Assembly (NCBI GenBank): GCA_905183005.1
Contig: CAJJDO010000040.1
Span: forward strand, 468,385-532,384
DNA: 64,000 nucleotides
DNA from: Paramecium pentaurelia
Lineage: Eukaryota > Ciliophora > Oligohymenophorea > Peniculida > Parameciidae
Direction: 5' to 3'
Under the pieces are notes generated by a model. It saw nothing but the letters and a program-made list of their open reading frames with translations. It did no database searches and was not told where the DNA came from. The position numbers and the translations under genes were made by a program. Each line of letters begins with the position of its first letter. Within the stretch, counting starts at the first letter, position 1. Positions 1 to 11,743 of this stretch are shown here, one piece after another.

Positions 1-118
1 TCTTAGTAACATATTCTCTATCACATTGATCAATTTAATTTGAACTATATTCATAAACACAAATAATTCTACATGGTTTTAATATCATAGAGTCCACTAT
101 TTAATTGTAAATCATACA
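1..118. other. Unassigned window edge
   Basis: AT-rich stretch downstream of the first minus-strand gene. No frame here could be tied to a gene in either direction. Confidence 0.3.
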
Positions 119-668
119 TCATAGACTTTTCTTGTATTAAAAAATTTATTTAAGAGTTTTAACTAATTTGCTTTCTATCCTTTTAATGTCTTCAAAATAT
201 TATTGTTTCAAAATTTCTATATCTGTTTCATCTAATTTTAATTGTAATTTAATCATCCCATTCTCTAATTGCACTTAATTAACCTTATTTGTTCTTATTA
301 TAATTGATATTGTATTATGCAATTTTGTTAATTGAATGTTAATCCGATATAATTTTATGATAAGATTGTTAGGTTTTCTTTTGAATAGTATAATCCCAAG
401 AAATAACTATAAGGTTTTTTGATCTTATAATGAATTTCAACAATTGTCTTGATATTTGAGAATCAATTAGATGCTAAATAAATTCATTAATTTGACAAAT
501 TACAACCTCTTACAACAATATATCATTTTCATTTTCAAACTTAAATGTAGAGTTTTGAAATTAAAATATGAGAAACTAATTTATTTTATATGAATAAATC
601 TAATCAATTCTATAAATTAATAGAAGTATGAGAATTTGTTATTTTTAATATATTTTCATTATCTACAT
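119..668 (-). CDS. Possible coiled-coil protein, 5' structure unresolved
   Basis: With TAA/TAG as Gln, a minus-strand frame runs into a TGA (plus-strand TCA at 119-121). It encodes a charged helical tail rich in Leu, Lys, Glu and Gln (for example QLENGMIKLQLKLDETD, then KRIESKLVKTLKQ), which looks like real coiled coil. About 300 bp upstream this frame meets a TGA, while another frame continues to an ATG at 666-668. A short intron should join them, but I could not place one with good splice sites. The product is not recognised. The 3' part is believable; the start is not secure. Confidence 0.35.
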
Positions 669-750
669 GATACATAATAACTATATTACTTACTAACATA
701 TATGTATAATTTATAAAAATTGAGATTTCGTCACTATTTTAATATAATTA

Positions 751-1412
751 ATGAGCAAAAGTTTAGGAACTCCGATAAAATTAGTAGTCATAGGAGATGG
801 TACAGTAGGCAAAACTTGTGCACTTTTGACGTACTTTTAGATTAATAATTAAGTTACACTACTGGTAAATTCCCTGAAGACTACATCCCTACAATCTTTG
901 AAAATTATAGTGCATCTATCACTATTGATGGCAAAAAGGTTAATTTGGGTTTATGGGATACTGCAGGTTAGGAGGATTTTAAATAAATTCGACCATTGAG
1001 TTATCCAAATACAGATGTATTTCTATTGTTTTTTGCTGTCAATGAATAATCTTCATATATTAATGCGTAATAAAAAGTAAATTAAGTTTAATATGCATAT
1101 CAAGTGGTATCCTGAATTGAGATCAGCCTTAAATAATGTGCCAATAATTATTGTAGGCAGTAAAATTGACTTGAGATAAAATGATAATAAATGTGTGCAA
1201 AGAGAATCGGTATACATTTTTTAGTACAATTAAAGGCCAAAAGAATGGCAGATTAATTAGGATGTCTTTATTTGGAATGTTCGGCAAAGGATAAAATAGG
1301 ACTGAATGAATTATTTGAAGAGGCTGTTAGAACTGCATTAAGATCAAAGAAACCAAATAGAGCTTAAGAAGAGAGTAAATAAAATAAGGACAAGAGCTGC
1401 CAATTAATTTGA
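751..1412 (+). CDS. Rho/Rac-type small GTPase
   Basis: A 194-aa Rho-family GTPase, a membrane-bound switch usually acting on actin and polarity. Visible motifs in order: P-loop GDGTVGKT (about residues 12-19), switch I YIPTIFENY, switch II WDTAGQEDF followed by the Rho-typical RPLSYPNTDVFLLFF, and the base-binding SKID. The C terminus is SCQLI, a CAAX prenylation box. Three introns at 831-853, 1077-1104 and 1210-1235 restore one frame; exons sum to 195 codons. Stop is TGA. I see no clear Rho insert helix, so assignment to Rho, Rac or Cdc42 is open. A WASP homologue, a common effector of this family, lies at 47.6 kb, but no direct link is shown. Confidence 0.9.
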
Positions 1413-1461
1413 ATTATTAATTTTATTATCAATAAAATTAAATATTATTAGTAAATCTATT

Positions 1462-2145
1462 ATGACAGAGGAACATTGTGATTATGTATTCAAATTTATA
1501 ATAATTGGCAATGGAAATTGTGGCAAAACAAGTCTTCTATATCATTATATTCATGGAACATGTAATTTATCAGATCAAATAAGAAATATCTAATGTAAAA
1601 TAGACATTGGGTGTTGAATTTTCATCTAAAATAGTACAAGTGAATCAAAAAAAGATTAAGATGTAATTGTGGGATACAGCAGGTCAAGAGAGATATAGAG
1701 CATTAACAAAAGGTTATTATAGAGGAGCATTAGGAGCCCTAATAGTCTTTGACATTACTAAGTATATATTAACAGTAATTTAGTTCAGCATCTTTTGAAG
1801 CCTTGTAAGAATGGATTAAATATGCAAGAGATTACTCAAAACCTTCTATTTAGATTATTATTATTGGAAATAAGGCTGATTTGGATAAGGAAAGGTATAT
1901 TTGTAATTTTTAAATTGAGAACCATTTCTCAATAAGCTGCCAAATAGTTTTGTTAAGAAAATGAAGTTCAATATATTGAAACTAGTGCAACAACTGGTTA
2001 TTAAGTTAATGAAGCTTTTATATAAATTGCATCTAGAATTTTGGATTTACTCTAATAAGGATCAATTGATGCAAATTTGATTAAACCTAAATTTTTAACC
2101 TCTATTAAGAGTAATGAATAGCAAAATGCATAATGTAATTGTTGA
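1462..2145 (+). CDS. Rab-family small GTPase
   Basis: A 204-aa Rab GTPase, a vesicle-traffic switch. Visible: P-loop GNGNCGKTS (a Cys where most Rabs have Val), switch I ending KQTLGVEFSSK, switch II WDTAGQERYRALTKGYYRGA, NKAD, and ETSA. The C terminus CNC is a double-cysteine geranylgeranylation signal. Three introns (1562-1583, 1762-1783, 1895-1919; 22-25 nt) leave 205 codons. Switch regions resemble the Rab2/Rab4/Rab14 group, but subtype cannot be fixed by eye. It starts 49 bp after the stop of the Rho-type gene in the same direction, yet introns and own start suggest separate transcription. Confidence 0.9.
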
Positions 2146-2325
2146 CCTCTTTTTTTTGTTATCAATATCTAAAATTCGTCTAACCAAATATAAATATCAA
2201 TAAAAATACGTAATATTTTTAAATATTTTTCAAATTTTACTATTTAAAAAAGAATAAGATTGACTGTCTCTTCTTATATATAATTATATATATATATATA
2301 TAATATATCATAACTGATATCCTAC

Positions 2326-3130
2326 TCAGAGGTTTTCAACGTTACCACCTTCATCTTCAAGTTCTGAGGTCCACAATGTTAAGTTGTCTCTGATGAGTTA
2401 CATAATGGTTGTGGCATCCTTGTATTGGTCTTCTTAGATTTATTCAATATCGGCGATGGCATCATCGAAAGCCTAAAGATGATTAATTTAAACTATTACT
2501 GATTTAGCTAATTAGCAAGCCTTGGCGGCATCATTTAAAACTTCATAATAGAAAACGGAGAAATTCAAAGCAAGTCCTAATCTAATTGGGTTTGTTGTCT
2601 TTAATTCAGAGTTAGCAACTTAAGAAGCAGCTTAATAAGCAGCAAGTGCTCCATCAGCAGCCTTCTTGTGTTAATCACCTGTGGCATATTCAGAAATATA
2701 TCTGTGATAATCTCCTTTCATCTTGTGGAAGAACACCTTGGCTTCTGGGGTAGAGGCTGTTTTGATTAAATGGCTATCGATCAAATTAAGAATGTCATTG
2801 CAATATTGATTAAGCTCTTCTTCAATCTTCTTCTTGTAGCTTCTGATCAAAACAAGATTCTTTTAGGAAGCTGGTTAAGATTAAGCCTATAAATATAATT
2901 AATTTATATACCTTTCCTTCTTCTTTGTTTTCGATGCTTGATAATACTCTCCAAGCTGTTCTTCTTCCACCAATGCTGTTTTTATAAGCAACAGAGAGAA
3001 GGTTTCTTTCTTCAATTGACAATTCTTATCCATTCTCAACAACTTATTTGATATAATTGACCATATCTTCAAATCTCTCGGTTTATTCTGTCAATTTTGT
3101 CATGTAGATGAGTTCCTCTCTAGTGCTCAT
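2326..3130 (-). CDS. 14-3-3 protein
   Basis: A 259-aa 14-3-3 protein, a cytosolic dimer that binds phosphoserine/threonine motifs on client proteins. Both family signatures are present: RNLLSVAYKN near residue 45 and YEVLNDAAKACQLAK near residue 195. The groove-forming RRTAWRVLSS and YHRYISEY segments are also visible. The C terminus is acidic (ELEDEGGNVENL), as usual. One 25-nt intron at 2887-2911 splits the EEGK-AQ junction; exons sum to 260 codons. The start ATG (3128-3130) gives the standard MSTREELIYMTKL beginning. Length matches the family (about 245-260 aa). Very secure. Confidence 0.97.
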
Positions 3131-3503
3131 TTTGGATATTTAAAATTTAAATTTTTTAATTATTTCCAGAAATTAAGAAGTCCCTTAAATATCATGATTC
3201 GCACTATATCCAAATTTATTTAATTATATAAAATATACAATATTATTCCAATCTATATGTCTAACAATATAATGTTTATACCTATATTATTTAAATATAT
3301 ATATTTTAAATATAGAATCATCATCTTTCTAATATATCTTTATTTTATGTTTGAATGTTAATTGACATTTATAAAAATAAATGATTAATCATTATTTATA
3401 GTAATAGAATGAATTATTAAATATTTTAGATCTTTTCTTATATTTTATTTATTCGTAAAGTGAGAAATATATAACTGTTTATTATGATAAATAATTTATA
3501 AAA
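3131..3503. promoter_or_regulatory. Divergent intergenic region
   Basis: A 373-bp AT-rich gap between the start codons of the 14-3-3 gene (minus) and a coiled-coil gene (plus). It must hold both promoters. No recognisable element was found. Confidence 0.4.
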
Positions 3504-5047
3504 ATGGAATAATTTAATGGAAAACCTTAGGTATATTATATATCAAAATAAAGGATAATATTTTAATCACATAACCATTAACTAAACAAAAGTATCCAGC
3601 ACTATTTCATGATGAGAGATTTGGAAAAGATTTTGAATCAAATTACTCAAAGCTATAAGAAATTATGGATGTAAAAATTAACTTTTAAGACTTTAGAATT
3701 TATAAGGGAAGGTTGAATAAATAGTAAAGAGTTAAGAAGATGACTTTATGAAAGCATATAAAGATTAAATGAATGAATTGCAAGTTGATTTAAAAGCAAT
3801 GAAAAGAAAAATTGATGAAGAGTCATTAAAATAAAAAGCTGATGAGAAAAAAAGAATTTTAGAAGAAGAAAGAGATTACTTTAGATAAGAAGCACTTAGA
3901 TTAGATAATTTAAATAAAGAATAATTAAGAACAATAGAAGAATTAAAGTTCAAGTTAAAAATTACAATTGAAGAAAAAAATTATTATGAAGGTTTTGTTA
4001 TAGGTATTAGTTTAATTTATTATATTAAAGATTCTAAAAAAGAAAATAAAGCATTAAAATTTGAACTCTTATAATTATATAAATAGAAAATGGAAGATTA
4101 AAAAGCAATAAATAGAATACAATAACAATAATAAACATAATAAATTACTAAATTAAATTCAAAAAAACAATCTGATAATAGACCATAAACTTAAGAAGGA
4201 ATAAGATCAGAAGCCAATTTATTAATTAAAGATGATTTTAATTCTGAATTTCTTAGAAGAGAATAATCTTCTAAAGGAGGATTTAGATCATAATTATCTA
4301 CTAAAAACAATGATTAAGCATCAACATAATATGATTTCTTTAGAAGAGAAATTTCTACTTAATAATAAAGTAGATTTCATCCAGAAAATTAAATGGTATT
4401 CTTACTAAAATTACTTTTAGATAGAAGAAAGAAATAATTAAATTGCAGAACTTAAATAATTATTATAGAAAGAAAAGTTCTTATGTTAGCAATTAAAATG
4501 TGAATTATAAAGACAGAATTCTTAAAGAGGAGAACTTGAAGTTGTATTATTAGATTGTGTGAATTAACTTAAAAAAGATATTGCATCTAGATAAACAGTT
4601 TAAAAATAACCATTTTTGGGTAATACTAATAAAACTCCTAAAGTTGCTGAGTAGATTGCCTTTGAAGATATTGATTATCGATAATTTACTCATTAAGATA
4701 AAAAGTAATAATTTTTATTTAATTATAGATCACTTCTCAAAAAATTTTTAAGCTCTGAATAATTTTTAGATCAAATATATTAACTTACTTTCAATAGTCA
4801 AATGGCTAGTACATCTTAATTAAAACTTAATGAGAAATGGAAGTAAGATGCAAATGATGCTACTAAGAAATTCAATAATTTTAAAATATATAAATTTAGA
4901 AACATTACAAGTTAACGTATTTTATATTATTATAATCAAGCCATTGTAAAATAAGTGATATCAAAATAAGAGTAGAATATATTATCAGATTTATAGGAAA
5001 AAGTCGATTAAGGATAAGAACTAGTTGATCAAATTGTACAAAATTGA
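3504..5047 (+). CDS. Coiled-coil protein, about 480 aa
   Basis: A long Lys/Glu/Gln-rich protein, mostly predicted coiled coil from about residue 60 (KAMKRKIDEESLKQKADEKK and neighbours). A central Gln/Asn/Ser-rich linker contains repeated FLRRE/FFRRE motifs (FNSEFLRREQSS, YDFFRREIST), and a second coiled coil follows. Introns at 3531-3553, 3671-3696, 4004-4030 and 4396-4420 give an uninterrupted frame of 481 codons ending in TGA. A further 24-nt intron around 4709 is possible without changing frame. No known domain was recognised. Such proteins in ciliates are often basal-body or cytoskeletal, but nothing here proves it. It ends 70 bp from the stop of the convergent kleisin-like gene. Confidence 0.75.
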
Positions 5048-5117
5048 TTCTTTTTTATCTTTGATTTTGATATTTTCAAATATAAAAGACTCATTTAGAA
5101 TTATTATTTTTTAAAAA

Positions 5118-6610
5118 TCAAATAATTATTTAAATCTCACTGAAACATTATAAATTTGAAGTATTTTTAATCTGCAGCATACCTACTCTACTTAAAATGA
5201 GAAGATTATAAAATGCATTAGGTTTATTGCATTCATATTTTTCTGAAACTTAAAAAAACTATTTAAAATAATAGTATACATCATTTGAACTTAATCTATT
5301 ATTTTTTCCATAAGCATTTTGAATATCTTATATTATAATTTAATGAAGTTTATTGTCTTTTTCTTATTCATAATTTTTTTAAGGAGTTTAAGAAGATTAC
5401 TCAAAATTGTTAAATTCTGATATACTCTATTTACTCATGGAATACTATTCTAAATTTTATGATTTAAACTTTTTATGTTCTATATCTGTTGTCAGGTTAT
5501 CAAAAATTAACAAATTATTTTCTTCTTAAATTTTTCTACTTAAATTTAATTTTACTTCTAGCTAGAATCTTAACAAAAGGAAATTTTATTAATTAAACCA
5601 ATTAATTCATCTTCATGTTTCCAAAATTCTGGTTCAAGTTATAAAAAGTTAACTTCTAAACTTAAATCATGAATTTTTTCTTTATGTCTCATAAAAGTCT
5701 AGATATTATTTTTAAATATTTCATCAGTATCTTCTTTTATTTTTAAATCTAATTCAGGAATTTTTTTTAATTAAGCTATTTTTGATTTTTTTTATCTTTT
5801 TTATATTTATTAATCTTCATTATTTGTATTCTTTTTATTTAATCTCTTTGTTTCTCTACTTATTTCTTATTTTTATTTAATTTCTTAATACTCTATATCT
5901 AAATTATCAGCTTAATTTACTTCTTCTACAAAATTATCATCATATTCATTAATCTCTTATGGTTAATCATTAAAATGATAAACTAGTTATTATTTAGATT
6001 ATTCTATATAATTATTTGATTATTTTTTGTTTTTTAATTCTTAATTTTTTTAATACAAAATATCAGAGAGTGAACATTTATATATTTAAGATAAATCCTT
6101 AACAACATTATCAATTTCATATTCTGTTTATTACTAATTATTTCGTTTAAGTAATATATGCATATTTATTGGAGTCTTTTATGATTCTATTAATTATAAT
6201 TTATCTGCTGCTATAAGGTTTCTTGGATTTTCTTTAATACTAAATTAAGGCTAATCATCATAATAGCTAATTTTACTATCTAAACTCTTTTCTTTAATTT
6301 TACTTTATTTTTTCTTTTTTTTTTATTCTTTTTTTTATTATTAATCATCACATTGATCAATTAAAGAGTTTTAGAGTATCTCTATGTTTTTTTTCAAAAA
6401 TTAATGTTGTTTTAGATAAATAATAGCTAACTCTGATAGATATTAACCACACTCTCTAAAGTTTGATGCAATTTAGAATTATATTTAACATTACTTAACA
6501 AGTTTCATTAAATTCATTTGTGAAGCTTATTATTTAGATATTTTTGTATTTTTATGAATTAATTAAAAAGGTTTACTCAAATCATTTTCTTGAAGTTCTT
6601 CTTCAATCAT
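5118..6610 (-). CDS. Kleisin-like protein (SMC-complex subunit candidate)
   Basis: A 488-aa protein in the ciliate code with one likely 26-nt intron (5486-5511, GTT...CAG); exons sum to 489 codons. Most of it is charged, Lys/Gln/Asp-rich and disordered-looking. The last 60 residues resemble the C-terminal winged helix of kleisins such as Rad21/Rec8: NKPNAFYNLLILSRVGMLQI, then CFSEIQII, matching the family pattern in which a FY-x-LL-x-L helix is followed by a strand and an acidic or hydrophobic end. Kleisins close the SMC ring in cohesin or condensin. The N-terminal helical region could not be matched to a kleisin N domain. Cohesin versus condensin-II (CAP-H2) type is undecided. Without the intron the frame would stop at 5492-5494. 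Confidence 0.5.
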
Positions 6611-6684
6611 ATTAAAATTAAATAGTATTATTATTAGTAAAATTAAAGAACCCAATTCTTTAATAATATTAATAATAATAAGAA
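6611..6684. promoter_or_regulatory. Short divergent promoter region
   Basis: Only 74 bp separate the start codons of the kleisin-like gene (minus) and the EGF-like membrane-protein gene (plus). It is almost pure A/T with ATT/AAT repeats. Confidence 0.4.
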
Positions 6685-8573
6685 ATGAGTGAATCTTCAT
6701 GTTCCTGGGATGCATGTTGTGATAGAGGTCTTCTGAATCTAGGGAGTTGTATTTGTGATTATGGATTCTTTGGTGATCATTGTGATTAACAAATATCTGA
6801 TATTTTTACTTCCTAATAATATGTTTTCATTGGCTTATATTGTTTAGTCTTTTTATACACATTACTAAATGCTAGTTTTTAACTCTATAATACAATATTT
6901 GATAAAAATCTAACTCTTCAATAGAAGTAAAAGTAAATTTAAAATAGATCTTAGATATCCTTTAAACTATTAATCGCATGTCCAAAGAACTTAATATTAA
7001 CATTGTCATTTTTAGTTAGCTTAATAAAATTGATTTGGTTAATTATGGATCCACTTTAAATTTATGTAATTTTTATTTATTATATAAAAGAAAGGAAAAA
7101 CAATTGTAATTGAACATATTGTAAATGATATCACTTATACAATTTTATTCTATATATATGGATATTTATAAATTACATGGTATACAATGTATGCTGAGAT
7201 CAGTTTTTATGTATCAGATTAAGTAATTAAATGCTTAAATATTTAGAATAAAAAAGAAAATATTCATAAAAATAATTAATGGATATGCTAAAATTATAAA
7301 AATATTGTGAAATTTAGATTATTTTTCATATTCCTTGTTTAAATTGCAGTCAGTATATTTACAGGTATATATCTAAATCAATTTTGTAGGATTAAGATTA
7401 GAAATAGATTTTCCTGATTTTGCTATCCTTTGTTATTCTTATCTCCTTATAAACTTCATTATATTTATTTTTGAATTTGCATTATATGGAATCAAACTAT
7501 AAAATTGTATTCGTTATTAGCTTACTTAATTATATTATGAAAAAAAATAGAAAATAATGAATTTAATAACTTTAAAGGAAGAATTATAAAAGCAATTAGA
7601 GCAAAAACAAGTTGATGGATAATTTTAGTAAATTGACTAAATTAAAAAAATTGATTAATTTTCATCTGAAAAATCTTCAAGAAGACAAAGTGATGATTTG
7701 TCTTAGGTTATTGTACCTAGTCAAAAGGATAGATAAAAGAAAAAAGTTACATTTTGCAAAAATAATACAAGTTTGATGTTTTATCAATTAGAGAGTCATC
7801 ATAATATTAAAATAACTAAAGATATCAATGAAGTCATTCCAGAGTAACCAGAAAATTTTGAAAGAGAATTTTACGGATTAGAGAATAATAATAAAAGTTT
7901 TTGTTTGGAAGAGTCTATAAAATAAATAGATTGGATTGGTGATAAAAAAGATTAAGAGATAATAGAAAAAGTTAGATAAAAAAAATTATTAATAGTAAGA
8001 GAAGCAAAAGAAAAAATAAAAGGAGAGCATGAATAAATAATTATATCATAAAAATCTAATATTAAAAAGTAAATTGATTTAAGCAATTTAAGTGATTAAA
8101 GTTAAGATTAAACATAATACACATAGATAGTATAATAGATTGATGTTTTTGAATAATAGAAATATTTAGAGGAACAATAATTATCATAAAAATCTAATAG
8201 TTTAGAAGCTGATAAAAATATTCTATATTAAATAATGCTTTTAATATTTTTAGGAATTACATATGAGGTTATGTTTGGAATTATGTGTATAATTGCTTTA
8301 GTTAGTGAAGCCATTTATTCAACTCCAACTGGAACTATTGTTTATTTATATGTATCTAGTACACTTTAGTTCTTATCATTATTTAATGTATTAAAATTAT
8401 TTAAGGATTTTCGTTCATAATAAACAAAGAGTTTTATTTGGATTTAAAAAATAGGAAGTAAAAAGAACGATTTAGATTTAAACTATTCATTTATTATACC
8501 AAAAGAATACAAACAAGATGATGATATGTTAAGAAAATTAGAAAGTAGAATCAATTTAATTACTTTATATTGA
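6685..8573 (+). CDS. Multi-pass membrane protein with N-terminal EGF-like motif
   Basis: A 612-aa protein. Residues 5-33 are Cys-rich and end in CICDYGFFGDHCD, which fits the EGF pattern C-x-C-x-x-G-F-x-G-x-x-C. There is no cleavable signal peptide; the first hydrophobic helix (YVFIGLYCLVFLYTLL) follows directly. More helices follow to about residue 270, then a long charged Gln/Lys-rich region, and a final membrane pair near residues 510-570 (LLIFLGITYEVMFGIMCIIA). Introns at 7066-7090 and 7365-7389 (25 nt each); 613 codons including TGA. An outside EGF-like head, membrane helices and a cytosolic central region are inferred. Family not recognised. Confidence 0.8.
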
Positions 8574-8633
8574 TAATATTCTTATTATTTTAATATATAC
8601 AATACAACAATCTAGAAATTCAAATAATCAATT

Positions 8634-8897
8634 TCACTTAAAATTATTTTCTTTAAAGTAGTCTGCCCTAACTAATTTGATTAATTTCTAAATCATATTA
8701 AAATAAAATACTTCTCTTAGTTCCTATTCTGTTATATCATTTCTTTCGTATTAATCAAAATATTATGTGAGAAAATCATCTTATGCTATTATGAATTCCT
8801 TTAATTGAATTTTTTCTTTTTCTGTTATGAATTTATTTTTGAATAACTCAGTTGTAAAATATAATTATTTTGCTGGCTATCTTTATAATTATTCCAT
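8634..8897 (-). CDS. Small hypothetical protein, 87 aa
   Basis: An intronless 88-codon frame from ATG (plus CAT 8895-8897) to TGA. The protein is helical and charged (LFKNKFITEKEKIQLKEF, ITEQELREVFYFNMIQKLI). It lies between convergent and tandem neighbours, 36 bp downstream of the larger Q-rich gene on the same strand. It resembles half of an EF-hand pair in texture, but no Asp-rich calcium loop is present. Function unknown. Confidence 0.5.
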
Positions 8898-8933
8898 TAA
8901 TATATATTAATATTTTATAATAATTTTAATTCT

Positions 8934-11743
8934 TCACTCTTTAGGCTAATTAAGATTCTCTTCCTCTATTAACTTTTTTTATTGATCTTCTTCTGGTTGT
9001 TAAACTTATTAGATTTCAAATTCTTCTTATTAATTATTATTTTTTTCATTTATTTCTTCTTGATTTTCTGTTTAAACTTCTTTTTCATTTTCTCCCTATT
9101 ACTAAAGACTATCTGTTTAAATTTAAACAGATTATTCCTATTACTCTTTTTATATATTGGCCTCCTATTATAAACTTTAATTTCTATATTATTCGATAGT
9201 CTAAACTAAAATATCCATTTTAGTATGTATATCAATGAAAATCTTTGTTACTGTTTTATTTCTTCTAATAACAATATCTGGTTCAGGATTTTCAGTTGGT
9301 GTTAAATTGGTCAAGGCACGTAAAAATTATTATGCCTAAAGAATATTGTATTAATGATACTTCATTTATATCTGAGTTTAGATTCTCAAAAGATTAATCG
9401 TCTTCACCATCATCCTAATATGTTCGTAACAATAATTTTTTATAAGCACCTTCCAAAAAGTTTTGGTTATAACTTTATCTTTTACCTAGTAATTCTTATT
9501 CTCTAAACTGTTTATTATAATAAATACATCTTCCATTTATCCAACTAAAAGCTATCAATTATGAATGTTTAATGTATCAAACCATGATAATATAATTATT
9601 AAAGTAATATTGTAAGATACAATGGCAATTTATCTTCTTTTGATGCTAAAAATTCAACACTAAATTCAGGAGCAGATAATAAGTTTTCATTAATTTTTCT
9701 CATTTGATTAAAACTCAAAGGTAAGAAGTTTGCTTAAATATATTGAATTACTTAGTTCTTCATATCTTTTGCTAATTCTTTAATATCAAATGTTCCATCA
9801 ATTTAATGAGGATATTCAATTTCTTACTATTTATTGAATAATGCCAATAATGCAATCAAAGGTCTATAGATATTAATATCCATTTATTCTTGTTATAGTT
9901 CATCTTCTACTTTCTCCCATTAGATTGCATGAATAATTGCCTCAATTAAATTTTAAACTTTAAAATATAGGGTCCCTTTTAAAGTTTATAAGCTCAAAAC
10001 TGTATAAATATTTTTAGCTAAATCTCGAGCTAATAATTATTCAAACATTTCCCTTTTGAATACTATTGGCCATGCTTTTTTTACTCTAAATTTATTTATA
10101 ATTATATATACTAATCTTTAAACCATCCACATACTTCTCTAATTTTAAATAATTCTAAAGCACTCAAAAATGGAAAGATGTGTCTAGTAAGTATAATGGA
10201 AGGAATCATTTTTAAATTTGAAGTTTCATTCAAATATCTCATATAATCTGAATCATCACTTTTAATTTCTACTGTATAACTTTTACTTAATTTAAATACT
10301 AAGCTATTTGTTTAATCATTATAATTTTATAATTGATTTAGATTTAAAGTATTTAATGTCATAATACCGAATATGTCTTAACATGAAATCTATTATAATA
10401 TATTTTATCAATACAGGTTTATTTTCTTCCTCTTCTTCTTCATTTTATTTTAATTATCTTAAAATTTATTGCTATTGTATTTTCAATTCTTATTGTTTCT
10501 ATGCTAATTCTCTACTCTTCTCAAGAAGAATGTCTCTTTATTCTGTCAGTTTTTCAATCTATTCTCTACTTCTTTAGATTGAATGCTTTAATTGTTCAAC
10601 ATTTTATTCTAATTATTCTTAAGTCAACTATTATTGTTCATCTTATTTTTCAACTTATTAAATTTATTAATCTATTTCTTCTTCTTAAGATTAAAGAGCT
10701 GTTTTATTTTATTCTATTTATTATTAGAATTCTTCAAATTATTATTTTTGCTTTTAAATTAAATCTCCAAGCAATTATTCATCTTAATCAACTAACTAAT
10801 CATTTTATTCTACTTAATCTGTTTGTATTTCTACTTCATTTTTATCATTTTAAGTATTAATTTATTCATTTTATTCTAATATATTCTTCTATTATTTTAC
10901 TTATTCTAATTATTATTATTCTTATTCTAATTATTATTATTATTCTTACTATTCTTATTATTATTCTTATTCTAATTATTATTCTTATTATTATTATTAT
11001 TCTTACTATTATTATTATTATTATTCTAATTATTCTTATTCTTCTTTTTATTCTTATTATTATATATTTTATTCTGTATTATCTTCTTCTTATTCTTATT
11101 AATGAATTTAATGATGATGACACAAACATTATAGTGCTTGTTCACCAATCCCATCTTTTGTTATATAAATGCTTTTATTTTTACTTTTAAGAATTCTCAT
11201 AATTTTTTCCAATTGATTTAAGTTTACTTTTTAGTTTAACTCATCATATCCTTTCATAACATGATAAATTAACATTTCTAAATCAGATCTTTTCCTTTAA
11301 TATTATTGTTCTATAAGTTCCTTCATGCTTGCAGGATCTGACAAATCATCAAATTCACTTGGCTATGCAATCTACAATAAATTGCAAAGACTTTCCAAAG
11401 GGGCTTTTTATAATAATACTTGATTATCAATATTATTGATAATTTATGCTAAAGTATGAATACTATCTTAAAAATTTTATGTTTAAGAGACTGGTTCATA
11501 GGCTGATGAAGAGGTTGATTAATTAAGAGGAGTTGTATCATTTGTATTTCTGGTGCTTACATTGTAATTATACAACTTAACAGGTGAATTTTAACTACAC
11601 TAATTTTGATTTTAAATTTATTCAGGTTTTAATTCTTATTCTTCATTCTTGTTTTCTGTCTATTAAGTTTATGTATTTTAAGATTCATCAACTTATTATT
11701 CCTCTTTATCTGAATTATCATCCTTATGAGTTTCTTGATCCAT
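8934..11743 (-). CDS. Large Gln-rich coiled-coil protein with F-box-like segment
   Basis: A 900-aa protein; exons sum to 901 codons after removing introns at 9336-9360, 9552-9582, 10086-10111 and 10390-10414. Residues 1-170 are Gln/Ser/Thr-rich, then comes an uninterrupted Gln/Glu/Leu tract encoded by TAA/TAG/GAA repeats, then a coiled coil. In the middle, IPSIILTRHIFPFLSALELF then KIREVCGWFKDQVKKAWP follows the F-box pattern (I/LP-x-x-[IL]-L-x-x-[IV]-F-x-F-L, then VC--W). F-box proteins link substrates to SCF ubiquitin ligases; that role is inferred. A helical domain of about 250 residues follows, and the tail is again Gln/Glu-rich. The F-box reading is tentative; the gene is firm. Confidence 0.75.
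10860..11100. repeat. Low-complexity Gln/Glu codon repeat
   Basis: On the plus strand this is an irregular array of TTATTC and TTCTAATTATTA units. On the minus strand it reads GAA, TAA, TAG and TTA codons, that is E-Q-Q-L-E-Q runs inside the Q-rich protein. It looks like replication-slippage expansion of a coiled-coil segment rather than an independent satellite. Confidence 0.8.

Noticed and set aside
2276..2303. TA-dinucleotide runs (also near 26215, 45457 and 55034) as telomeric or origin elements
   Set aside because: Paramecium telomeres are G-rich hexamers (mixed C4A2/C3A3 complement); simple TA runs are common in such AT-rich spacers.
5427..5445. A 19-nt GTA...TAG block as a second intron of the kleisin-like gene
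   Set aside because: The frame is open through it and the codon count (489) only works if it is retained.
8982..9173. Hydrophobic 63-aa ORF resembling a membrane peptide
   Set aside because: Antisense to the Gln/Glu-rich tail of the Q-rich protein, which explains the Phe/Leu composition.
10501..10860. Standard-code ORF rich in Phe, Leu and Ile on the plus strand
   Set aside because: It is antisense to the Gln/Glu coiled-coil region of the 900-aa minus-strand gene; absence of stops follows from the repeat composition.
10860..11100. Regular short repeats that might suggest a satellite or CRISPR-like array
   Set aside because: Units are codon-sized and keep the reading frame of the Q-rich protein; there are no spacers.
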